Assembly: GCA_900766815.1 (NCBI GenBank)
Contig: CAAFWV010000031.1
Coordinates: 16,795 to 80,794, forward strand
DNA: 64,000 nt
Source: Lachnospiraceae bacterium
GTDB taxonomy: Bacteria > Bacillota > Clostridia > Lachnospirales > Lachnospiraceae
Reading direction: 5' to 3'
Numbering within the stretch: the first letter of the stretch is position 1; each line of letters opens with the position of its first letter. A program made the translations under genes and the position numbers. The notes beneath the pieces were generated by a model. It was not told the origin of the DNA and ran no database searches. It was given only the letters and a program-made list of their open reading frames with translations. Shown in pieces: positions 15,865 to 25,296 of the stretch.

Positions 15865-17073
15865 ATGATAGCAAGTTTCGCACCATCTGTGGCAAGGGGA
15901 GAAATCATGGCTCCGCCTTCCAAGAGCATGGCTCACAGATATATGATAGCTGCGGCTCTGTCTGACGGAAAGAGTCTGATAGACAATATAAGCTATTCTG
16001 AGGATATACTTGCAACAATTGACTGCATAAGGGCAATTGGTGCAACGGTTAATGAATATGAAGACCATATAGAGGTGATAGGAAGAGGTCTCAGCGCAGG
16101 AGGTAAGGTTAAGTTTTGCTGCAGGGAATGCGGCTCCACGCTAAGATTCTTCGTGCCTGTTGCGATGATGCTCGGCAGGGATGTAACTCTTACCGGCAGC
16201 AAGACCCTGCTTTCACGTCCTATGTCGGTATATGAGGATATTGCGGCTAAGCATAATATAGAATATTACAGGGACGAAGAGGGAATCCATGTCAATGGAA
16301 GACTGAGTGCCGGAATATATGAGGTTCCGGGCAATATAAGCAGTCAGTTTATTACAGGACTGTTATTTGTTCTGCCATTGCTTGACGGTGACAGTACTAT
16401 CCGTCTCATTCCGCCGGTTGACAGCCGTTCATATATTGAGCTTACACTCAAGGCACTGAAGCTCTATGGAATTGAGGCCGGCTTTGTGAGTGAGCTTGAA
16501 CTGCATGTCAGTGGTAACCGGCAGTATAAATGCGCGGATGTTACCATCGAGGGCGATTTTTCCAACGCTGCCTTCCTTGATGTCTTTAATACTATAGGCG
16601 GAGAGGTTAAGGTGAACGGCTTATCGGAAGACAGCACTCAGGGCGACAGGGTGTATCGGGAATACTTTGCGAAGCTTCTTGCCGGGAAGCCCACACTTGA
16701 TATATCCAACTGTCCGGACTTAGGACCGGTGCTTATGGCGGTTGCCGCGATGAACAACGGAGGCACTTTTACCGGAACAAGAAGGCTTGCCATGAAGGAG
16801 AGCGACAGAGGCAGGGCCATGTGCGAGGAGCTGGGTAAGCTCGGAATTAAGAGCCGCATGGAAGAAGATGAAATTGAGATATTGAAGGGAGAGCTTGTGC
16901 CGACTGAGGAGACACTGAGCGGATGGAACGACCACAGGATTGTTATGGCCGTTGCAACCATACTCAGCCGGATTGGCGGAAGTGTTGATGATGCGCAGGC
17001 GGTAAATAAGAGCTTTCCTGATTACTATGACAGAATAAGGAGACTCGGTATTGAGGTATCCGTAAGGGAGTAA
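15865..17073 (+). CDS. aroA: EPSP synthase (3-phosphoshikimate 1-carboxyvinyltransferase)
   Basis: Transfers the enolpyruvyl group of PEP to shikimate 3-phosphate. At 402 residues it is slightly short of the usual 425-430. Motifs seen are APPSKSMAHR (PEP/S3P site), ECGSTLRFFVP, GDFSNAAF, DLGPVLMAVAA and the C-terminal GWNDHRIVMA. All key residues seem intact. GGAG lies 6 bases before the ATG. I did not attempt to judge glyphosate sensitivity class with confidence; the N-terminal motif is not the standard GNAGT type at a position I can align safely. Confidence 0.97.
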   Translation: MIASFAPSVARGEIMAPPSKSMAHRYMIAAALSDGKSLIDNISYSEDILATIDCIRAIGATVNEYEDHIEVIGRGLSAGGKVKFCCRECGSTLRFFVPVAMMLGRDVTLTGSKTLLSRPMSVYEDIAAKHNIEYYRDEEGIHVNGRLSAGIYEVPGNISSQFITGLLFVLPLLDGDSTIRLIPPVDSRSYIELTLKALKLYGIEAGFVSELELHVSGNRQYKCADVTIEGDFSNAAFLDVFNTIGGEVKVNGLSEDSTQGDRVYREYFAKLLAGKPTLDISNCPDLGPVLMAVAAMNNGGTFTGTRRLAMKESDRGRAMCEELGKLGIKSRMEEDEIEILKGELVPTEETLSGWNDHRIVMAVATILSRIGGSVDDAQAVNKSFPDYYDRIRRLGIEVSVRE

Positions 17074-17077
17074 TTTT

Positions 17078-18106
17078 ATGAATATGGTATTGGAGAGACA
17101 GCTGGCGGTGCCGGCTGAGATAAAAGAGAGATGTCCGCTCACAATGAAGATGAGCGATACAATTGGCAGAAAGAGAACAGAGATTAAAGAGGTGTTCGAG
17201 GGCAAGGATAACAGGAAGCTGCTGATTATCGGTCCCTGCTCTGCCGACAATGAGGACAGTGTAATCGATTATATCGGAAGGCTTGCCCGTATACAGGATA
17301 AGGTTAAGGAGAAGATATTAATCGTTCCGAGAATCTATACCAATAAACCCAGGACTACGGGTGAGGGATATAAGGGAATGCTTCATCAGCCTGACCCGAC
17401 CGAGAAGCCCGATATGATTAAGGGAATAATTGCAACCAGACATCTGCATATGAGAGCCGTTGAGGAGACGGGCTTCGTGTGTGCCGATGAGATGCTCTAT
17501 CCGGAGAATTATCAGTATTTGGATGACGTACTCGGATATATTGCAGTTGGTGCACGTTCGGTTGAGAACCAGCAGCACAGACTGGTAGCATCAGGCGTGG
17601 ATGTACCGGTCGGTATGAAGAATCCGACATCAGGAGATTATACTGTTATGATGAATGCAATTCTTGCTGCACAGCATGGACATACCTTCATCTACAGAGG
17701 TTGGGAGGCTCATTCACAGGGCAATCCTCTGGCGCATTCGATTCTGCGCGGATATACCAATAAGCATGGACAGTCACAGCCTAATTATCATTATGAGGAT
17801 CTGATAAGACTCTGCGACTATTATGATGAGAGGGAGCTTAAGAATCCCGCTGTGATAATTGATACAAATCACAGCAATTCCAACAAGAATCCGTATGAGC
17901 AGCCAAGAATCATTAAGGATGTGCTCCATTCCGGCAGGCAGAATGACAGGATTGACAGAATTCTTAAGGGATTTATGGTGGAGAGCTACATTGAGGACGG
18001 TAATCAGAAAGTGGGTGGCGGCTGCTACGGCAAGTCAATAACCGACCCCTGTCTCGGATGGGACAAGACTGAGAAGCTGATATATGAGATTGCAGATTTG
18101 ATCTGA
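17078..18106 (+). CDS. aroF: DAHP synthase (3-deoxy-7-phosphoheptulonate synthase), type I alpha
   Basis: Condenses PEP and erythrose 4-phosphate, the entry step of the shikimate pathway. The 342-residue sequence matches the AroF/G/H class: IGPCSADNEDSVIDY, PRIYTNKPRTTGEGYKGM, GARSVENQQHR, GMKNPTSGDYTVMMNAI and DTNHSNSNKNPYEQPRI. Metal-binding Cys, His, Glu and Asp positions are present by motif. Such enzymes are often inhibited by an aromatic amino acid, but the effector cannot be read from this sequence. The gene lies 4 bases after aroA. aroB and tyrA are not in this operon. Confidence 0.95.
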   Translation: MNMVLERQLAVPAEIKERCPLTMKMSDTIGRKRTEIKEVFEGKDNRKLLIIGPCSADNEDSVIDYIGRLARIQDKVKEKILIVPRIYTNKPRTTGEGYKGMLHQPDPTEKPDMIKGIIATRHLHMRAVEETGFVCADEMLYPENYQYLDDVLGYIAVGARSVENQQHRLVASGVDVPVGMKNPTSGDYTVMMNAILAAQHGHTFIYRGWEAHSQGNPLAHSILRGYTNKHGQSQPNYHYEDLIRLCDYYDERELKNPAVIIDTNHSNSNKNPYEQPRIIKDVLHSGRQNDRIDRILKGFMVESYIEDGNQKVGGGCYGKSITDPCLGWDKTEKLIYEIADLI

Positions 18107-18118
18107 CGGAGGGAAGTA

Positions 18119-19744
18119 ATGTATAGCGAGGGAAAACTGGTAATAGGAAAGAGTGACAGGGGAGACGTTGCAATCTATCCTAAGATGGCCAACAGGCACG
18201 GACTTATTGCAGGTGCAACAGGTACAGGAAAGACAACGACAGTAAAAACAGTTGCAGAAGCCTTCTCGGAAGCAGGAGTAAGCGTATTCCTAGCGGATGT
18301 TAAGGGTGATCTGTCCGGAATAGCCAAGGCGGCAGACGGCATGGAGGGCGTTAAGTACCCCACGAATATCTTCGATGTATACGGAGAGATGGGTATGCCG
18401 CTTAGAACAACCATATCCGAGATGGGACCTACGCTGTTATCAAGGATACTTGACCTTAACCAGACCCAGTCAGACCTGCTTGCCATTGTATTCAAGATTG
18501 CTGATGATGAAGGACTTCTTCTTATTGATATCAAGGACCTTCGCTCGATGCTTACCTATGTCAATGATAATGCATCGGAATACAGCTCAACCTATGGTAA
18601 TATTGCCAAGTCATCCATTACTACGATAATAAGGGCTTTAATTGCACTCGAGAGCGAGGGCGGAGATATGTTCTTCGGTGAGCCCGCCATTGATATTAAT
18701 GACTGGATTGCTACGGATGCATCAGGCAGAGGCTATATTCAGGTGCTTGACTGTCAGAAGCTAATCCTTAATCCCACCATGTATTCCACACTGTTGCTCT
18801 GGATGCTTTCAGAGATATATGAGACCCTTCCCGAGGTTGGAGACATGGACAGACCTAAGCTTGTATTCTTCTTCGATGAGGCTCATATGCTCTTTGATAA
18901 CGCCAGCAGGGCTCTGCTTAGTAAGATAGAGCAGGTGGTGAAGCTCATCCGTTCCAAGGGCGTGGGTATCTATTTCATAACCCAGAACCCTTCGGATATT
19001 CCAAACGGTGTGCTTGCACAGCTCGGCAACAAGATTCAGCATGCATTACATGCCTATACACCTGCTGAGCAGAAGGCAATCAAGGCAGCAGCCGATTCCT
19101 TCAGGGTTAATCCTGAGTTCAAGACCGCCGAGAAGCTGGAGGAGCTTGGTATCGGCGAAGCACTGGTATCGGTGCTTGATGAAGCGGGAGTGCCGACTGT
19201 GGTTGAGATAACGAAGATTAACCTGCCACACAGCAGCATGAAGCCCATCAATATGAACGAGCGCGATGATATTGTGTATTCATCGCCCCTCTTTGACAAA
19301 TATTCTGAGGCAGTGGACCGTCATTCTGCTTACGAGGAATTGACAGGCAAGACAAATGAAGGCTCCAGATATGGCAAAAACGCGGCAATTGAATCTTATG
19401 AGAAAGCTTATACGGAAGAGGATGAAGACGACGATCCGCGCAAGGCATATGCCAGGGCTCATAAGATAAGCAGCTCGACCGGCACAAAAGCAGGAAGGAG
19501 TGCCACTAAGACAGCTAAATCATCAGCAAGAACAGCTAAGAGTACATCTACGGGTTTGGGCAGGAGACAGAAGTCCGCTTCAGAGAAGATTGTAAGAAGT
19601 GTAGCCAATACAGCAGCCGGAACCATCGGTAGAGAAGTCGGTAATTCCTTCGGTAAGTCAGTCGGAGGCTCTTTTGGCAAGAGACTGGGTGGTAATGTCG
19701 GAGCAACCCTGGCAAGAGGTATTATGGGAACCTTCCTTAAATAA
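18119..19744 (+). CDS. DUF853/HerA-like ATPase (YjgR family)
   Basis: A 541-residue P-loop ATPase. Walker A GATGTGKTTTVKT is at about residues 32-44, Walker B LVFFFDEAHML near 245-255, and FITQNPSDIPNGVLAQLGNK supplies the sensor and arginine region of HerA/FtsK-like motors. A Lys/Ser/Thr-rich linker (about 440-495) leads to a glycine-rich amphipathic tail with GREVGNSFGKSVGGSFGKRL, typical of DUF853. The cellular role is unsettled. GGAGGG lies 5 bases before the ATG, 12 bases after the DAHP synthase gene, so it may be read from the aromatic operon although unrelated in function. Confidence 0.9.
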   Translation: MYSEGKLVIGKSDRGDVAIYPKMANRHGLIAGATGTGKTTTVKTVAEAFSEAGVSVFLADVKGDLSGIAKAADGMEGVKYPTNIFDVYGEMGMPLRTTISEMGPTLLSRILDLNQTQSDLLAIVFKIADDEGLLLIDIKDLRSMLTYVNDNASEYSSTYGNIAKSSITTIIRALIALESEGGDMFFGEPAIDINDWIATDASGRGYIQVLDCQKLILNPTMYSTLLLWMLSEIYETLPEVGDMDRPKLVFFFDEAHMLFDNASRALLSKIEQVVKLIRSKGVGIYFITQNPSDIPNGVLAQLGNKIQHALHAYTPAEQKAIKAAADSFRVNPEFKTAEKLEELGIGEALVSVLDEAGVPTVVEITKINLPHSSMKPINMNERDDIVYSSPLFDKYSEAVDRHSAYEELTGKTNEGSRYGKNAAIESYEKAYTEEDEDDDPRKAYARAHKISSSTGTKAGRSATKTAKSSARTAKSTSTGLGRRQKSASEKIVRSVANTAAGTIGREVGNSFGKSVGGSFGKRLGGNVGATLARGIMGTFLK

Positions 19745-19780
19745 AAGGGTAAAGATACAATAATAGGATGGAGAATATAC

Positions 19781-20221
19781 ATGTTAGATAATGTCAGTAT
19801 CATGATGGAGGACAAGCTTGTTGCCTTGTCAGGACTTAAGAAGGAAAGATATGAGAGTAATGTCGAGGTCTTTGGTGAGAAGCATGCATCATATTTTGAC
19901 GAGATGATAAGCATAGTTGCAGAAAGTGAAGATAAGAAGGCAGCTGCTGATTCAATTGCTGAGTGCTTTGTTACACAGGTCTTTGATGCATACAGTAAGA
20001 ATGGTAAGGTTAAAAGCAGACTTCAGATGGATCTCAACTATATGATGATCTATTATTTCTTCCCGGTACTGTTGCTTAGGGAGGATGAGAACAAGACTCT
20101 TATCTGCGATGCCGTAAGGGATAAGTGGAACGAGGTATTCCATACTACAATCAACTATGCTGATTATGAAACCATTAAGGCCGGATTCAAGAGAAAGATT
20201 TTCGGATTCGTAATAGAATAG
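19781..20221 (+). CDS. Uncharacterised helical protein
   Basis: A 146-residue, mostly helical soluble protein with balanced charge; no signal peptide, membrane helix or metal motif. A GGAG precedes ATG 19781. The codon use matches its neighbours, so it is a real gene and not a recent arrival. I do not recognise a family. The segment DLNYMMIYYFFPVLLLRED is a hydrophobic amphipathic helix that could pack in a dimer. It follows the DUF853 gene by 36 bases and precedes the sugar-importer control region. Confidence 0.75.
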   Translation: MLDNVSIMMEDKLVALSGLKKERYESNVEVFGEKHASYFDEMISIVAESEDKKAAADSIAECFVTQVFDAYSKNGKVKSRLQMDLNYMMIYYFFPVLLLREDENKTLICDAVRDKWNEVFHTTINYADYETIKAGFKRKIFGFVIE

Positions 20222-20427
20222 TGCGTTAAGTAAATCGATTTAGTAAAAGTGCACAAAATAATTTCGGAAAATTTAGTAAAATGCCGAAGTTATGTTTTTT
20301 ACCTGCTACACCCTTGTAATGAGTAAATTTTCGTGATAATATCATCTTGCAAGCGAAAATTAACTAAAATGTTACAGCTGCTTGCAAAGTACATGTAAAT
20401 TTATTTTTCATGAAAGGGAGAAAAAAG
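20222..20427 (+). promoter_or_regulatory. Control region of the maltodextrin importer
   Basis: The likely promoter is TTGTAA (20314-20319), 17 bases, TAATAT (20337-20342). Upstream ATTTAGTAAAA occurs twice exactly (20238-20248 and 20271-20281), 33 bases apart. The -10 lies inside an inverted repeat AATTTTCG/CGAAAATT (20326-20333 with 20354-20361). CTTGCAAG (20346-20353) and CTTGCAAA (20381-20388) recur downstream. These look like sites for a LacI-type or other sugar regulator, identity unknown. Confidence 0.6.
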
Positions 20428-21858
20428 ATGAAAAAGAAACTTCTTAGTGCATTACTAAGCGTTGCAATGGTTTCAGCACTCCTTACAGGATGCGGAAGCA
20501 CAGCAACAGAGGAAACAGCTGCTACAGAGCCCGCTGCAGAAGAGACAGCTGAGGCTACAGAGGAAGTAGCAGAGGAGACAACAGAAGCAGGTGACGGTAA
20601 GGTTTATATGTTAAACTTCAAGCCTGAGATTGACCAGCAGTGGCAGGATCTTGCAGCTACATACACAGAGCAGACAGGTGTTCCTGTAACAGTTCTTACA
20701 GCAGCTGACGGACAGTACGCTACAACACTTCAGGCTGAGATGGCTAAGTCAGAAGCTCCTACAATCTTCAACATTGGTAGCTCAACAGACGCTCAGACAT
20801 GGAACGATTACACATATGACCTTAAGGATTCAGCTATCTACAATCACTTAACAGACAAGTCTCTTGCAGTTGAGTATGATGGTAAGGTTGCAGCAGTTGC
20901 TAACTGCTACGAGTGCTACGGTATTATCTACAACAAGACAATTCTTGAGCAGTACTGCACAGTTGACGGAGCAGTTGTTTCATCAGTAGATGAGATCAAC
21001 AACTTCGAGACACTTAAGGCTGTATGCGAGGATATCAACGGTCGTGTAGATGAGATCAACGAGGCACTTGGAACAGAGCTTACAGAGGCATTTGCTTCAT
21101 CAGGTCTTGATTCGGGTTCTTCATGGAGATTCTCAGGTCACCTTGCAGGTATCGCTCTTTACTACGAGTTCCTTGAGGATGGCTGTGACTTAGTTGCAGG
21201 TGAAGCAACAATCGACGGAACATACCTTGAGAACTTCAAGAACGTATGGGATCTTTACACAAATACTTCAGCAGCTTCAAAGGCTACACTTACATCAGGT
21301 ACATACAATGCTGAGCAGGAGTTCGGTATGGGTGAGGCAGTATTCTACCAGAACGGTGACTGGGAGTATGCAGCATTCGATAACGCAGAGAATGGTTACC
21401 TTGTAACTACAGATGACATCGCTATGATGCCTATCTACTTCGGTGTTGATGATGCTAAGGAAGGTCTTGCAGTTGGTACAGAGAACCACTGGGCAGTTAA
21501 CAGCCAGGCTTCACAGGCTGATATCGATGCAACACTTGCATTCCTTGAGTGGGTAATCTCATCTGACGAAGGTCGTGATGCTATCACAAACCAGATGGGT
21601 CTTTCAGCTCCATTTGATACATTCACAGGTGACTTCGCTTCTAACAACAAGCTTGCAGCATGCGCTAACGATTATGCAGCAAAGGGTTGTACATCAGTAG
21701 CATGGTCATTCAATGCAACTCCTAATGTAGATGATTGGAGAGCAGGCGTAGTTGATGGTATGGTTTCATACACATGCAACGGTGGTGACTGGTCAGACGT
21801 TGAGAAGGCATTCGTTGACGGATGGGCTGAGCAGTGGGCGCTTGCACACGAGGAATAA
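20428..21858 (+). CDS. Maltodextrin-type ABC importer, solute-binding lipoprotein
   Basis: A 476-residue extracellular lipoprotein. The signal peptide ends in the lipobox LLTGC, with Cys about residue 21, followed by an acidic Glu/Thr/Ala tether (about 25-55) and a family 1 sugar-binding domain. ATG 20428 has AAGGGAG at 7 bases; the in-frame ATG at 20410 lies before that site. Codons are strongly biased to a narrow set, as expected of a very highly expressed protein. Neighbouring malQ points to malto-oligosaccharides as ligand; this is inference. A hairpin after the gene probably makes it more abundant than its permeases. Confidence 0.93.
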   Translation: MKKKLLSALLSVAMVSALLTGCGSTATEETAATEPAAEETAEATEEVAEETTEAGDGKVYMLNFKPEIDQQWQDLAATYTEQTGVPVTVLTAADGQYATTLQAEMAKSEAPTIFNIGSSTDAQTWNDYTYDLKDSAIYNHLTDKSLAVEYDGKVAAVANCYECYGIIYNKTILEQYCTVDGAVVSSVDEINNFETLKAVCEDINGRVDEINEALGTELTEAFASSGLDSGSSWRFSGHLAGIALYYEFLEDGCDLVAGEATIDGTYLENFKNVWDLYTNTSAASKATLTSGTYNAEQEFGMGEAVFYQNGDWEYAAFDNAENGYLVTTDDIAMMPIYFGVDDAKEGLAVGTENHWAVNSQASQADIDATLAFLEWVISSDEGRDAITNQMGLSAPFDTFTGDFASNNKLAACANDYAAKGCTSVAWSFNATPNVDDWRAGVVDGMVSYTCNGGDWSDVEKAFVDGWAEQWALAHEE

Positions 21859-21897
21859 TTTATAGTAGAATTGCTATAAAGAATAAGTAACAGATAT

Positions 21898-21930
21898 AAG
21901 GGGTAAGTTACGGCTTGCCCCTTAATTTTT
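21898..21930 (+). terminator. Hairpin between binding protein and permease genes
   Basis: AAGGGGTAAG (21898-21907) pairs with CTTGCCCCTT (21914-21923), one G-U, followed by AATTTTT. It probably acts as a leaky terminator or 3' stabiliser that sets the ratio of binding protein to permease. Confidence 0.8.
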
Positions 21931-21946
21931 AGAAAGGATTGACGCT

Positions 21947-22804
21947 ATGGAAAAGGCAATTAAGAAATATTTCCCAATATTTGCGCTGCCTACACTTCTT
22001 GCATTTATGATTGGATTTATCATCCCCTTTGCGTATGGTATATTCCTCTCATTCTGTAAGTTCACGACGGTAACTGATTGGAAATGGATTGGATTCAAGA
22101 ATTACACAAGGATATTCTTCGTGAACGGTAAATTAGATACCACATTCTTACATTCAATCTGGTATACTTGCCTGTTCACAGTAGTAACGGTTCTTATTAT
22201 TAACGCTGTTGCTTTTGCGATTGCAATGGCATTAACCAAGGGTATCAGAGGAACCAATATTTTCAGAACGGCATTCTTCTTACCCAACCTTATCGGTGGT
22301 ATTGTTCTTTCATATGTATGGTTAATGATTTTCAATGCCATTCTTCAGAAATATGATATGACAATTGTAACAACACAGTGGACAGCCTTCTGGGGACTGG
22401 TTGCGGTAGTTGCATGGCAGCAGATTGGATATATGATGATTATCTATGTTGCCGGACTTCAGAACATCTCTCCGGATATCATTGAGGCAGCTAAGATTGA
22501 CGGAGCAAATCCAAGACAGATGCTCACAAAGATCACAATTCCTCTTATGATGCCCACAATTACAGTTTGTACATTCTTAAGTTTGACAAACGGCTTTAAG
22601 CTCTTCGATCAGAACTTGGCTCTTACAGGCGGTAACCCGGGTAAGATGTCACAGTTACTTGCCCTTAACATTTACGATACAATGTACGGAACTCAGGGCT
22701 GGCAGGGCGTTGGACAGGCTAAGGCGGTAATCTTCTTCATCATGGTTGCCATAATTGCCCTTGTTCAGAATAAGCTGACTACAAGTAAGGAGGTGGAGAG
22801 CTAA
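21947..22804 (+). CDS. ABC sugar permease, MalF-like
   Basis: A 285-residue inner-membrane subunit with about six transmembrane helices. The cytoplasmic EAA loop is EAAKIDGANPRQMLTKITIP, which docks the ATPase. It is shorter than E. coli MalF and lacks the large periplasmic P2 domain, as usual in Firmicutes. The last base of its stop is the first of the malG-like start. No dedicated ATPase gene lies in this cluster; a shared MsmX-type ATPase elsewhere is the usual arrangement in Firmicutes. Confidence 0.94.
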   Translation: MEKAIKKYFPIFALPTLLAFMIGFIIPFAYGIFLSFCKFTTVTDWKWIGFKNYTRIFFVNGKLDTTFLHSIWYTCLFTVVTVLIINAVAFAIAMALTKGIRGTNIFRTAFFLPNLIGGIVLSYVWLMIFNAILQKYDMTIVTTQWTAFWGLVAVVAWQQIGYMMIIYVAGLQNISPDIIEAAKIDGANPRQMLTKITIPLMMPTITVCTFLSLTNGFKLFDQNLALTGGNPGKMSQLLALNIYDTMYGTQGWQGVGQAKAVIFFIMVAIIALVQNKLTTSKEVES

Positions 22805-23703
22805 TGGCTAAGACAGAAGTATCAACAGCAAAGAAGGCTAAGCACGGTACTCTGCTTTCAATCTTCATGACGGTGTTATCATTTGCATGGATTTCACCTA
22901 TCCTTATAGTATTAATGAATTCCTTCAAGAGAAAGGCGTACATCTTCAAATATCCATTTGGAATCAGTACTGCCAAGCTCTCAGACGGAATGGATAAGTT
23001 CAGGGCAGGTATGGAAAAAATGGCCTGCGGATTGTTGAACTACTCAAACGCAATTAAGAAGACCAACTTCTACGAAAGCTTCGGATATTCTATGTTTATC
23101 ACTGTAGTATCCGTACTCCTGATTGTTGTTTGCTGTTCAATGTGTGCATGGTATGTGACAAGAGTTCACAGTATAGGAAGTAAGCTTCTCTATACACTGT
23201 TCCTCTTCTCAATGATAGTACCCTTCCAGATGGTAATGTTTACATTGTCAAAGCTTGCTAACATTCTTCATCTGTCAACTCCTCTCGGTATCGTAATCGT
23301 ATATCTGGGATTTGGAGCGGGTCTGTCGGTATTCATGTTCACGGGATTTATTAAGGGAATCTCTCTTGAAATAGAAGAAGCTGCAATGATTGACGGATGT
23401 AATCCGCTACAGACATTCTTCCGCATTGTATTCCCTATTCTGAAGCCCACTACAATTACTGTTGCAATCCTTCAGGCTATGTGGATTTGGAACGACTACC
23501 TGTTACCGGCACTGGTACTTAATATTAATAAATATAAGACAATTCCGATTGCCATTCAGTACTTAAAGCAGAGTCATGGTCAGGTTGACTGGGGTGCAAT
23601 GATGGCTGTTCTTGTTCTTGCGATTGTACCTATCGTAATATTCTATCTGTTCTGTCAGAAATATATTATTGAGGGTGTTATGGCCGGAGCTGTTAAGGGC
23701 TAA
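22804..23703 (+). CDS. ABC sugar permease, MalG-like
   Basis: The partner permease, 299 residues, with six predicted helices and the EAA loop EEAAMIDGCNPLQTFFRIVFP. Residues about 50-75 form an inserted polar stretch, ISTAKLSDGMDKFRAGMEKM, between the first helix and the second, a common place for MalG-type extracellular segments. It overlaps the malF-like gene by 1 base. Together with the lipoprotein it should form a carbohydrate uptake transporter, probably for malto-oligosaccharides given malQ 27 bases downstream. Confidence 0.94.
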   Translation: MAKTEVSTAKKAKHGTLLSIFMTVLSFAWISPILIVLMNSFKRKAYIFKYPFGISTAKLSDGMDKFRAGMEKMACGLLNYSNAIKKTNFYESFGYSMFITVVSVLLIVVCCSMCAWYVTRVHSIGSKLLYTLFLFSMIVPFQMVMFTLSKLANILHLSTPLGIVIVYLGFGAGLSVFMFTGFIKGISLEIEEAAMIDGCNPLQTFFRIVFPILKPTTITVAILQAMWIWNDYLLPALVLNINKYKTIPIAIQYLKQSHGQVDWGAMMAVLVLAIVPIVIFYLFCQKYIIEGVMAGAVKG

Positions 23704-23730
23704 AGGGATTTAGTTAGGAGAAAAGAGACA

Positions 23731-25206
23731 ATGAAGAGACGTGGTGGCGTTTTGCTGGCAATTTCCAGTATACCATCTGAATATGGCATAGGGGGATTCA
23801 CAAAGGAGGCATATGAATTTGTAGATTTCCTTGCGGATGCAGGACAGAAGCTGTGGCAGATCCTTCCGCTTGGACCTACAGGATATGGTGATTCACCGTA
23901 TCAGTCCTTCTCAACCTTTGCCGGCAATCCCTATTATATTGATCTTGATGAATTTATTAAGAAGGGATGGCTTACAAAGGACGAGTGTATTGACAAGGGC
24001 TATGACAATCCTGAATATGTGGATTATGCCAGAATATATAATACAAGATTCAAGCTCTTACGTAAGGCCTTTAAGGCAAGCAATATCACAGAGGATAAGG
24101 ATTTTATTGCATTCGTAGAAGAGAATGAATTCTGGCTTGATGGATATGCACTTTATATGGCAATCAAGGATTCCAAGAACGGAAGGCCATGGACAGAGTG
24201 GGAAGAGGACATTAAGCTTCGCAAACCCGAAGCACTTGTAAAATACAAGGAACTGCTTAAGGAAGATTTCGATTTCTATTGCTTCCAGCAGTATTATTTC
24301 TGCAAGCAGTGGTATGCTCTTAAAGCTTATGCCAATGCTAAGGGAATTGAAATAATCGGTGATATTCCAATCTATGTTGCAATGGATAGTGCAGATACAT
24401 GGGCTAATCCCGAGTTATTCTTACTGGATGATGAATGCAATCCAACAGTTGTTGCAGGATGTCCGCCTGATGTATTCACTGCTGACGGTCAGCTCTGGGG
24501 TAATCCGATATATGACTGGGATTATCATAAGAAGACCGGATATGAATGGTGGATTACAAGACTTGCTGCATGTTATAAGTTGTATGACGTGGTTAGAATT
24601 GATCACTTCAGAGGCTTTGATGAGTTCTATACAATAAAGTATGGTCTGCCAAATGCCAAGGTGGGTAAGTGGTGTCCGGGTCCCGGATATGATTTGTTCA
24701 AGACTCTTAAGGAGAAGCTTGGCAATAAGCAGATCATTGCAGAAGATTTGGGATTCTTAACAGACAGCGTTGTAAAGCTAGTTAAGAAGACCGGGTATCC
24801 GGGTATGAAGATTCTCACCTTTGCCTTCAATGAGACTGAGGAGAGTGAATATCTCCCATATACTTATGATAAGAACTGCGTTGTATATACCGGTACTCAT
24901 GATAACGAGACTGTTCTTGGCTGGTATAAGAACATGAAGCGTAAGGACAGAGCAGTGGCTAAGAGATATCTTGGAATACAATCATCTAAGCAGGTATGCG
25001 ACAGAATGATCAGGGAATGTCTCTCAAGTGTGGCAGATACAGCAGTTATTCCCATGCAGGACTATCTTGAGCTTGACAATGCCGCAAGAATGAATGTGCC
25101 TTCAACTCTCGGTAACAACTGGAAGTGGCGCATGAAGAAGGAAGCCCTGACTAAAGAGCTTGCAGCTCATATGAGAAGCATGGCTTCAGTATACGGACGT
25201 ATGTAG
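23731..25206 (+). CDS. malQ: 4-alpha-glucanotransferase (amylomaltase)
   Basis: A GH77 enzyme of 491 residues that transfers alpha-1,4-glucan segments between malto-oligosaccharides and releases glucose. N-terminal RRGGVLLAISSIPSEYGIGG and LPLGPTGYGDSPYQSFS are family signatures. The catalytic nucleophile Asp is in VVRIDHFRGF, the acid/base Glu in IIAEDLG and the third carboxylate in YTGTHDNETVLGW. All are intact. GGAG lies upstream of the ATG and a strong terminator follows, so the unit importer-malQ is a complete maltodextrin use operon for cytoplasmic processing. Confidence 0.97.
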   Translation: MKRRGGVLLAISSIPSEYGIGGFTKEAYEFVDFLADAGQKLWQILPLGPTGYGDSPYQSFSTFAGNPYYIDLDEFIKKGWLTKDECIDKGYDNPEYVDYARIYNTRFKLLRKAFKASNITEDKDFIAFVEENEFWLDGYALYMAIKDSKNGRPWTEWEEDIKLRKPEALVKYKELLKEDFDFYCFQQYYFCKQWYALKAYANAKGIEIIGDIPIYVAMDSADTWANPELFLLDDECNPTVVAGCPPDVFTADGQLWGNPIYDWDYHKKTGYEWWITRLAACYKLYDVVRIDHFRGFDEFYTIKYGLPNAKVGKWCPGPGYDLFKTLKEKLGNKQIIAEDLGFLTDSVVKLVKKTGYPGMKILTFAFNETEESEYLPYTYDKNCVVYTGTHDNETVLGWYKNMKRKDRAVAKRYLGIQSSKQVCDRMIRECLSSVADTAVIPMQDYLELDNAARMNVPSTLGNNWKWRMKKEALTKELAAHMRSMASVYGRM

Positions 25207-25239
25207 TACTGGATAATTTTGGACAAAATATGTATAATT

Positions 25240-25270
25240 AACGTGCGCTTTAAGTAAGCGCACGTTTTTT
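25240..25270 (+). terminator. Rho-independent terminator after malQ
   Basis: AACGTGCGCTT (25240-25250) pairs perfectly with AAGCGCACGTT (25256-25266) around a 5-base loop, and T's follow. Confidence 0.95.
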
Positions 25271-25296
25271 GTTGTTCTTGATAAAGGAGAATACTG

